From NCBI GenBank assembly GCA_015222915.1, contig JADFWE010000270.1:1-6397 (forward strand): a stretch of 6,397 nucleotides of DNA, written 5' to 3'. The notes under the pieces were generated by a model that worked only from the letters and a program-made list of their open reading frames with translations, did no database searches and was not told the DNA's origin. The number at the start of each line of letters is the position of its first letter. Position 1 is the stretch's first letter. The stretch comes from Pseudomonadota bacterium (lineage in GTDB: Bacteria; Pseudomonadota; Gammaproteobacteria; SZUA-229). Of this stretch, positions 1 to 5,385 are shown piece after piece. A program made the translations under genes and the position numbers.

Positions 1-61
1 AGTCGACAAATACCGGGGAGACTGGGAATTCTTTATCGCTTAGTTTTATTTCTACACCCAT
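1..61 (-). CDS. 5' end of an unidentified gene running off the left edge
   Basis: An ATG at 61-59 opens a minus-strand frame of 20 complete codons with no stop before the window edge. The peptide begins MGVEIKLSDKEF and continues PVSPVFVD. A purine-rich AGAGA lies about 8 bases upstream and could serve as a ribosome binding site. The next in-frame stop upstream is a TAG near position 128, so this ATG is the first ATG start of the frame. It has the same orientation as the four genes to its right but is separated from the SapC-like gene by 221 bases, so it may be a separate transcription unit. The fragment is too short to assign a family, and a chance frame of this length is possible. Confidence 0.45.
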   Translation of the reverse strand, partial: MGVEIKLSDKEFPVSPVFVD

Positions 62-160
62 GGTTTGTTCTCTGACTCTGGTTATTCGTTTTTGGTTATA
101 GGTTTTAAGTAAAAGGCCAATCTACAGATGATTCAGTGACTGCTTTGATCGTAGTGAAAT

Positions 161-269
161 AGTTACGCCGTATTATGCAATATTCAAGATCCTTCGATTC
201 CGCTTCGCTGCACTCAGGATGACAGCATGTATAGCTGAATAGTCATAATATGGTGATGATATTGTAACT
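161..269. repeat. Long imperfect inverted repeat (MITE-like or stem-loop element) in the intergenic gap
   Basis: The two arms pair in nested blocks. AGTTAC (161-166) matches GTAACT (264-269). CGCCGTATTATG (166-177) matches CATAATATGGTG (244-255) with two G-T wobbles. TATTCA (181-186) matches TGAATA (236-241). A short inner ATCCT/AGGAT pair lies at 189-193 and 216-220. The arms share base 166 and leave bulges at 256-263 and 178-180, so the stem is interrupted. The G-T pairs would be wobbles in plus-strand RNA but A-C mismatches in minus-strand RNA, so it folds better in RNA read rightward. No T-run follows it on the minus strand, so it does not look like a standard intrinsic terminator for the operon. 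It could be a miniature mobile element, a transcript-end stabilising structure or a degenerate REP-like unit. Confidence 0.5.
187..225. repeat. Short dispersed-type repeat core (GATCCTTCG ... CTCAGGATGACAG)
   Basis: This stretch starts AGATCCTTCGATTCC and ends CTCAGGATGACAG, with CGCTTCGCTGCA between. From memory, closely similar sequences (GATCCTTCG, CTTCGCT, CTCAGGATGACA) occur as multi-copy intergenic repeats in many unrelated bacterial genomes. That recognition could not be checked here, and only one copy is visible in this window. Its ends carry the complementary pair ATCCT/AGGAT. It sits inside the larger inverted repeat at 161-269, so the two are probably parts of one element. It is noncoding. 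Confidence 0.5.
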
Positions 270-294
270 TAAAACATACAGCTTAAAACTTACA
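268..294. repeat. Tandem duplication of a 14-base unit over the sapC-like stop codon
   Basis: CTTAAAACATACA (268-280) and CTTAAAACTTACA (282-294) are direct copies with one mismatch, spaced at a 14-base period. On the minus strand the upstream copy encodes the end of the SapC-like protein (SCKF and the TAA at 285-283). The second copy repeats that segment just after the stop. A recent slippage duplication is the simplest explanation. Confidence 0.55.
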
Positions 295-1086
295 ACTCTG
301 TTTCGTTGCTTTTACATCTAACAGTTTTGCGAAGTTTTCCAGTGAGATCAGGTGTGCGTAGATGCGTGACAGCTCACCTGACTGCATCAACTCCCGGATA
401 ACCTCAGACGGCAGCTGATTAAGCTTATCTTCGTTGACCCTGTACAGACCTTTAAGGCGCAATGTATCTGCCTTGTTTTGATGTATCTGCGCATCGAACG
501 GCTGCAGTAAATCTAACGCCGCCAGTTTTTTTGTGAACAGCAGCGTCTGCCGTTCGGCTGAGATGTATTCTGCCACGAATGCTTCTATCGTTTTCCATTG
601 ATCTGTTTTTATATTGTTCGCAATAAATAGACTTTCTGCGCTCCTGTCGAGTGCTGCTTCATCGACGAAGATCGGTTTTTTTATCTCATCATCCTGCAGG
701 GTCAGTTCATCGCTTGTTATTGCCTGCGTGATAAAGGGATAACGCCGGATATATGCCGGATGATAGACACCGGGAACCCAGTCCCCCTTTGCGTCGACGA
801 AGAGATTTTCTCCGGCATGCAGGCCGAGGACAGCACAGGGTAAAAAGGTTTTATCCTGTTGCCGGGTGAAGACGACGGGATAATATGGCAGGGCGTGAAA
901 AAACTCGAGAAGATTCAGCGGTGAGATATTTTGTGACGCGGCAAAACGCTGGCAGCTCTGTTGACTGATGCCCATATCGAGCAGGCGGTCTGTCTCGACG
1001 GGAACTAGCTTATGGTAGCCGGCGATACCTGTATCGCTATTATCTTCGGACGGCTTCATTAACCCGGCATCAATACCAGCAGACAT
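283..1086 (-). CDS. SapC-family protein (S-layer-related, PF07277-type)
   Basis: This 267-residue protein has the conserved run of the SapC family: LVPV (27-30), PVVFTR (70-75), AVLGLHAGENLFVD (85-98), then W103 and YHPAYIRRYPF (108-118), LDLLQPF (191-197), LKGLYRVNEDKLNQL (211-225) and IYAHLISLENFAKL (242-255). The length fits the usual size of about 250 residues. The family is named after a Campylobacter fetus surface-layer gene, but its biochemical role is unsettled. It is unrelated to the SapC permease of the SapABCDF peptide transporter. No signal peptide or membrane segment is visible, so a cytoplasmic location is likely. The ATG lies 12 bases after the FecR-gene stop, with an in-frame TGA four codons upstream, so only this ATG, the CTG just before it or M10 (1059) could be the start. 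The Shine-Dalgarno sequence is poor, so translational coupling is possible. Family assignment is firm; function is not. Confidence 0.85.
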   Translation of the reverse strand: MSAGIDAGLMKPSEDNSDTGIAGYHKLVPVETDRLLDMGISQQSCQRFAASQNISPLNLLEFFHALPYYPVVFTRQQDKTFLPCAVLGLHAGENLFVDAKGDWVPGVYHPAYIRRYPFITQAITSDELTLQDDEIKKPIFVDEAALDRSAESLFIANNIKTDQWKTIEAFVAEYISAERQTLLFTKKLAALDLLQPFDAQIHQNKADTLRLKGLYRVNEDKLNQLPSEVIRELMQSGELSRIYAHLISLENFAKLLDVKATKQSCKF

Positions 1087-1098
1087 CAGAAACGGTCA

Positions 1099-1800
1099 TT
1101 ACTCTTTACAGGACGCAGGATCTGCTCCCGGTATATAACGCTGGAGGAATATATCAGGTGCTTCGTCAAGCAATACCGCAGGTGAATTTTTATCTGCGAC
1201 ATAGGCGTACTGCCCTCTCTTGAAAGGGAATTCCCCGGCACCGGTCGTGATTATGGCTTCGCCATCATTGACGGCAAAAAACATTCCGTTTGGCGGAACC
1301 GGATCAACATCGTAACAGTCCAGGGCACAGACCTGCACACTGATATCAGTACCACGGATACCGATGGTGGCAACCGTCGTACGATAGCCGTATTTTTTCT
1401 TGTTTTTGATGAAACCGGTTACTGCGCGGAAACCGCCTTTTAACAGGGAGAGAAAACTTCTGTTCTGCTCCGGTTCTTTCTTGTTATATCTAAAATCTTC
1501 GATCACCAGCCGTGAATCCGGCCGAACCATGATGTAACTGCTGTCCTGCATCTTTAACCTGACGTAACTGCGGGCGCTGGTGGAAACGATGTCCTGCGAC
1601 GAGATGGTCGTACCTTTATTAATACGTACGATATTTCCATCAGTGGAAGTAACCGTGGCCCGACCCGTGACCCGCAGTACATCACCGGCAGGTTCTCCGG
1701 CGGATGTCAGTGCTGGAACCAAACTCAGGGTAATGAGTAACAGAGCGGTCAGCAGGCGATAAGGTGTACCGTTTTCGATATTCAGATGAGATAACTGCAC
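1099..1800 (-). CDS. Secreted FecR-domain protein of a two-partner secretion operon
   Basis: The 233-residue protein has an N-terminal signal peptide, with hydrophobic core at about 15-30 (YRLLTALLLITLSLVPAL) and probable cleavage after SAG near residue 35. A FecR-type domain follows: GDVLRVTGRATV (39-50), VRINKGTTISSQDIVST (58-74), the hallmark MVRPDSRLVIEDFRY (91-105), LLKGGFRAVTGFI (119-131) and VATIGIRGTDISV (143-155). There is no N-terminal cytoplasmic helix bundle and no later transmembrane helix, so it is not a classical FecR anti-sigma regulator. It belongs to the exported group common beside TpsA/TpsB genes and is probably periplasmic or surface-associated. It has a CALDC pair (C158, C162) and a third cysteine near the end (C231). 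The start is GTG, 2 bases after the TpsA stop, with a good ribosome site. Ligand and function are unknown; a role in handling or anchoring the exoprotein is inference. Confidence 0.85.
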   Translation of the reverse strand: MQLSHLNIENGTPYRLLTALLLITLSLVPALTSAGEPAGDVLRVTGRATVTSTDGNIVRINKGTTISSQDIVSTSARSYVRLKMQDSSYIMVRPDSRLVIEDFRYNKKEPEQNRSFLSLLKGGFRAVTGFIKNKKKYGYRTTVATIGIRGTDISVQVCALDCYDVDPVPPNGMFFAVNDGEAIITTGAGEFPFKRGQYAYVADKNSPAVLLDEAPDIFLQRYIPGADPASCKE

Positions 1801-1802
1801 GA

Positions 1803-4800
1803 CTAACCTGCCTCACACATAAGAATAGCGGCTTCATCGTTGGTGATCAGATCTTTACGTTTCTTTTTCTCGTCCTCGGTATCTTCCACCGGTTTAATAT
1901 CGACTTCCACCTCGGTGAGCACCGGTGTGACGAAGACTTCCTCGGTAATAATATTATCGATCAGAAGCTCTGCAACGATCCCGGTCGAGATCACGTTATC
2001 GATACTGGTGACCTTAGAAGCGGTTACCACCACCATGTTCTTGGAGCCGATATCGACCTTGCCCACATCACCTATCGTTATGTCGCCCTTCTGCGCCGAA
2101 CTGCCGACGATGATGGTGGCTGAAGGGATGCTATCGAGAACATTGAAATGATCAACATTATTATAATTGACCGACTGCCCGGTATCCGGTACTGCTTCGA
2201 CACCGATGGTCTTGCTGACCGTATAGGGAGAATATTGCACGATGACGCTGCTCGCCGATGGCGCACTCAAGCTCTGCATATTACTGCTATCAGCTTCCAG
2301 CCAGAGATAAGGCACACCGCCCTGCATCGTGACATCACCGAGATTAATGGCACCCGCAGCACTGAACTTCGCGTTCGGATTAGCAGTTGTCGGTAACGGT
2401 ATACCCTGGGATGCCAGGTACGCTAACGTCACCTTATCACCACTGATACCGGCAACCGTACCGCTGCCGACATTGATGATACTGGTCGTTAGATCGATAT
2501 TCCCGGCAGCCGACATATAGATCGCGCCGGCATCAAAGCGGGTATTTGAAGCGGTGATATCCGTACCCGCTGTAGCACTGAGCGCATTGGCGGCTGTAAC
2601 CTCACCACCTTTTGCTGTTATGGCATTCGCGGTTTCCAGGTTGATGTTGTTACCCTGCAACTGTGATTTTGCTGAAGCGATCAATGTGGCAGGTGAACCC
2701 GGGGGATTCGTCGCAGCCGAACCCGTGTTCATCTGAATGCTATCGACGTTCACATTCAGATCACCGCCGGCTTTGACTACCGCATTGGCATTCGCTGTTA
2801 TCGTTGGTGTGCCACTGGCCGAGATACCCATCGTGGCATTCGCTGAACCCGCTGTCACATTCAAACCGCCACTGAGGTTAATCGTCAGGTCACCCCCGGC
2901 CTCTAATGTAGCATTGGCATCGACTTTCATCGGGCTCGAACCGAAGGATAGCGAAGCTATGGCTCTACCACCGCTAACGTTCAGTGATGTTGCATTGATA
3001 ACGATATTTTTTGTGGCTGTCAGCGAAGCATTAGCCGTTGTTGAAGTGGGAAAACCAGGCGCTACAGAACCAGCCTGTATCAGTACGTTATTATTTACCG
3101 TTACATCGACCGTATCTGCTTTTACAGAAACACTGCCACCCGTCCCGGAACCTGTGGAGATATCACGGACAACAAAGTTATTACCGCTAACCTTCAAGGC
3201 GCCCTGTGTTTCGATCTTGACGGGATTAAATGTGGAACCTTCGATCAGCACATCACCGGCACCATCGCCATCGGCATCAGCGTTCAGCAGCAGACTGTTA
3301 TTTGCCAGGAATACATCACCGTTGATATTGATACTATTGCCAGCATTCAGCGTAACATCTGCATTCAGAGGCGCTGCTGAAGAGGCTATACCGCCACTGC
3401 TACTGATATTGATATCACCACCGGCTGTCGCCTGCAGGCTGGTGCCTGCTGCCGAGATCTTGCCGGTGAAAGTAATATTAGACCCTGCGGTGACGTTGAC
3501 ATTGCCACCAGCGTCGATCGCACCGAGAGACACCGAACCCGTTGCCGTACCACCTGAAACGGTTAAAGCACCGTTCAGTTTAAAACGGATATTAGGCAGT
3601 GATATATCGCCTGTGCTGCTTTTATTAACGCTAAACGGCCCGCCGACACCCGCATTGATACACACACCCATGGTGTTGCATTGCGCACCGCTACTAGGCC
3701 CGCCCAGGGACCCGCCACTGGCTATCGTACCATTGATGATCGACAGGTCTCCCACTGCAGCACCTGTTGCAGTGATGCCAAAACTGCCTGACGACGTAAT
3801 AAGGGTATCGGCAACCAGGATAACGTTATTGGTCAGCAGCTGGTTTTCGATGAAAGTTTTTCCGACGGAATAAGTACTTGAAGTAACAACACCCGGCGCA
3901 CTGCCACCAGAATTGATAAAAAGTTTATCGGGATCAATCAGCAGGGAACCGCCGGTACCGACATCGATGCTGCCACGCAAGGCAAGACCGCCATGTCCGC
4001 TGACTTCGACAAAACCACCTTTACCGGTATCGCTATGTACCTTAATCGATGCCTCAGACTGGAAGTCCAGCTGTTCTTCAGCGATTACCCTGACGGCTCC
4101 GCCAGCGCCCGCACCATCACCTCTGGCGCTTATCTCTGAACCGGTAATCAGTTTCACATTTTTATCGGAATAGACCAGTACCCCGCCGCCATCGGCATTG
4201 CTGCCGTCTTCGGCGGAGGCATCGAGCCTTCCGGTATTGACGATATCACCACCGGAAGCGGTCAGGAAGATAACACCGTCATGTTCGGCGATACTGTTAG
4301 CCACCACCAGGCCTTCGTTATTGATAGCGGTGTCGATCAGGTCATTGGCGACTTTCGCGGTCATCATCACGCGGCCGCCGTTAGCCATGATCTGCCCTGC
4401 GTTATCGATACCGGCGAGTCTGGAGAATGTTTTTTCATCGACAGCGACACTGACCAGGCCGTTGCTCTTCACGTCCATGGTTAGCTGATTGCCGGAGGCC
4501 AGCGCCACTGTGCCCATACGTGCACTGATAATGCCGTTATTGCGGACATAATCCCCCATCATCACCACGTAACCGCCGTCACGCGCGGTGATGGTACCGT
4601 CGTTCACGATACCGACATCATCCGCTGCCCCCAGCGTTTTGCTGAACACGTAGTTACCCGACATGAAATCATCATTGCTGATATCGCGCACACTGGCGAC
4701 GATGCCGCCGACATCGACGGTGGTATTCTGTCCGAAATAAACACCGTTCGGATTCACCAGGAAAACCTGTCCGTTAGCGGAAAGGTTACCGAGGATAAGG

Positions 4801-5219
4801 GAAGGATCACCGCCGACCACGCGGTTGAGTGCTACCGAATTTGTATCCGGCTGCGCAAACTGAACGTATTCCTGAGAACCGATATTGAAACGCTGCCAGT
4901 CGATGGCGGTACGCGAGCTGGTCTGGGTGATCAGCGTGGTATTGGCATCCGGGTTGCTGATGCTTGCCGAGCCGGCAACGACCTGGCCGCCCTCGGGCGC
5001 GGCGAACACCAGTCCCGGCAGTGAGCAGGACAGCAGCGGCAATAATAAACGCTGATAAAAGTTCGCTGATGTCGCGTAAGTGAGCGCGCAGGATATAGCC
5101 GTCTTTTTCGGTATCGATGCGTTAGCTTTGAACGCAGAGGTTAGCGGGTAACCGCCAGAACCGGATCGAATACCGTAATCAGCAACTTTTGCCTGTATTA
5201 AGTGAGGTTTTAGTTTCAC
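1803..5219 (-). CDS. TpsA exoprotein with filamentous haemagglutinin N-terminal (TPS) domain
   Basis: This is a large secreted protein of 1138 residues from the GTG at 5219. It has a long signal sequence of about 73 residues with hydrophobic core LLLPLLSCSLPGLVFA and probable cleavage before APEGG. The TPS domain follows: IDWQRFNIGS (106-115), NRVVGGDPS (132-140), NPNGVYFG (156-163) and VDVGGIVAS (168-176). This domain directs export through the TpsB partner, whose gene lies just upstream. The rest is Gly/Ala/Asn/Thr-rich with alternating hydrophobics, as in right-handed beta-helices, and the C-terminal tail is charged. Only three cysteines occur in the mature part (C514, C520 and one four residues from the end). 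It is much shorter than Bordetella FhaB. No toxin, protease or RGD motif was seen, so adhesin or surface polymer is only a general guess. The frame stays open upstream to a TTG at 5321 (1172 residues), but that extension is Cys-rich, unlike a signal peptide, and overlaps a likely promoter, so GTG 5219 is preferred. Confidence 0.88.
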   Translation of the reverse strand: MKLKPHLIQAKVADYGIRSGSGGYPLTSAFKANASIPKKTAISCALTYATSANFYQRLLLPLLSCSLPGLVFAAPEGGQVVAGSASISNPDANTTLITQTSSRTAIDWQRFNIGSQEYVQFAQPDTNSVALNRVVGGDPSLILGNLSANGQVFLVNPNGVYFGQNTTVDVGGIVASVRDISNDDFMSGNYVFSKTLGAADDVGIVNDGTITARDGGYVVMMGDYVRNNGIISARMGTVALASGNQLTMDVKSNGLVSVAVDEKTFSRLAGIDNAGQIMANGGRVMMTAKVANDLIDTAINNEGLVVANSIAEHDGVIFLTASGGDIVNTGRLDASAEDGSNADGGGVLVYSDKNVKLITGSEISARGDGAGAGGAVRVIAEEQLDFQSEASIKVHSDTGKGGFVEVSGHGGLALRGSIDVGTGGSLLIDPDKLFINSGGSAPGVVTSSTYSVGKTFIENQLLTNNVILVADTLITSSGSFGITATGAAVGDLSIINGTIASGGSLGGPSSGAQCNTMGVCINAGVGGPFSVNKSSTGDISLPNIRFKLNGALTVSGGTATGSVSLGAIDAGGNVNVTAGSNITFTGKISAAGTSLQATAGGDINISSSGGIASSAAPLNADVTLNAGNSININGDVFLANNSLLLNADADGDGAGDVLIEGSTFNPVKIETQGALKVSGNNFVVRDISTGSGTGGSVSVKADTVDVTVNNNVLIQAGSVAPGFPTSTTANASLTATKNIVINATSLNVSGGRAIASLSFGSSPMKVDANATLEAGGDLTINLSGGLNVTAGSANATMGISASGTPTITANANAVVKAGGDLNVNVDSIQMNTGSAATNPPGSPATLIASAKSQLQGNNINLETANAITAKGGEVTAANALSATAGTDITASNTRFDAGAIYMSAAGNIDLTTSIINVGSGTVAGISGDKVTLAYLASQGIPLPTTANPNAKFSAAGAINLGDVTMQGGVPYLWLEADSSNMQSLSAPSASSVIVQYSPYTVSKTIGVEAVPDTGQSVNYNNVDHFNVLDSIPSATIIVGSSAQKGDITIGDVGKVDIGSKNMVVVTASKVTSIDNVISTGIVAELLIDNIITEEVFVTPVLTEVEVDIKPVEDTEDEKKKRKDLITNDEAAILMCEAG
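1807..1814 (-). promoter_or_regulatory. Ribosome binding site of the FecR-domain gene, inside the end of TpsA
   Basis: GAGGCAGG on the minus strand ends 6 bases before the GTG at 1800-1798. It overlaps the last codons of the TpsA gene. Together with the 2-base gap between stop and start, this supports the GTG as the real start and suggests translational coupling. Confidence 0.65.
2551..3140 (-). repeat. Degenerate protein repeats of the TpsA beta-helix
   Basis: Residues of about 694-889 of the exoprotein contain about five loosely related units of 30-42 residues. Each carries a core such as SVSVKADTVDV, ASLTATKNIVINATSLNV, ATLEAGGDLTINLSGGLNV, AVVKAGGDLNVNVDSIQM or SQLQGNNINLETANAI, followed by a Gly/Ser/Pro-rich linker. 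The pattern fits successive coils of a beta-solenoid with variable loops. Similarity is at protein level, with no obvious long DNA-level identity, so the units are old or diverged. Confidence 0.6.
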
Positions 5220-5226
5220 ATGAGCA

Positions 5227-5230
5227 CCCT
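5227..5230 (-). promoter_or_regulatory. Ribosome binding site that favours the GTG start of TpsA
   Basis: AGGG on the minus strand lies 7 bases upstream of the GTG at 5219-5217, within the context GCAGGGTGCTCAT. The spacing is good, and the following residues (VKLKPHLIQAK) give a basic N-region ahead of the signal peptide core. No comparable site was found ahead of the alternative TTG at 5321. Confidence 0.5.
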
Positions 5231-5292
5231 GCTTATCGCACCCTGAGCATCGATGGAACGATCTGAACAAAAAGTAACATTCCTGTCTATCG

Positions 5293-5321
5293 AGTGTATA
5301 CCTGTTTTCACATGTTGCCAA
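5293..5321 (-). promoter_or_regulatory. Candidate sigma-70-like promoter upstream of TpsA
   Basis: On the minus strand TTGGCA (5321-5316, one mismatch to TTGACA) is followed after 17 bases by TACACT (5298-5293, four of six matches to TATAAT). An overlapping TATACA lies at 15-base spacing. It would give a leader of about 65-70 bases before the GTG start. The match is only moderate, and the genes could equally be read from a promoter upstream of TpsB outside the window. Confidence 0.35.
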
Positions 5322-5329
5322 AACTTTAC

Positions 5330-5340
5330 GACCAGTGGTC
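5330..5340. promoter_or_regulatory. Small perfect dyad (GACCA-G-TGGTC) next to the candidate promoter
   Basis: GACCAGTGGTC is an inverted repeat of 5 bases with a one-base centre. It lies 8 bases upstream of the candidate -35 box of the TpsA promoter. A second small dyad, CCGTGACGG, is at 5371-5379. Either could be a regulator site, but dyads this short also arise by chance. Confidence 0.25.
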
Positions 5341-5385
5341 TACCGCTGCTACCAACCGCCTGAAAACACACCGTGACGGCATCCA

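Noticed and set aside
62..282. Intrinsic terminator for the operon
   Set aside because: The inverted repeat is interrupted, folds better in plus-strand RNA and has no T-run after it on the minus strand.
283..1086. SapC permease of a peptide ABC transporter
   Set aside because: It has no transmembrane segments or permease motif. The matching motifs are those of the unrelated S-layer-named SapC family.
1099..1800. Classical FecR anti-sigma/iron-signalling regulator
   Set aside because: It has a cleavable signal peptide and no cytoplasmic N-terminal domain or transmembrane anchor, and there is no sigma factor or TonB receptor gene nearby.
1580..2520. Several plus-strand frames of 60-119 codons (1580-1762, 1764-2123, 1840-2151, 2148-2396, 2329-2520)
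   Set aside because: All lie opposite the well-supported FecR and TpsA genes, overlap one another, and show no domain or ribosome site.
2737..3873. Plus-strand open frame of 378 codons (MLSTFTFRSPPALTT...) opposite TpsA
   Set aside because: It is the antisense of the Gly/Ala/Thr-rich TpsA repeats, which leave the opposite strand poor in stops. The product is a low-complexity Ala/Pro/Val/Leu string with no recognisable domain, and TpsA is clearly the coding strand.
5220..5385. Possible riboswitch (c-di-GMP-like) in the TpsA leader, from GGTTGGTAGCAGCGGTAGACC
   Set aside because: Only a loose resemblance: the conserved GGCAAACC and GGGACGCAAAGCC segments of that class are absent, and no convincing stem layout was found.
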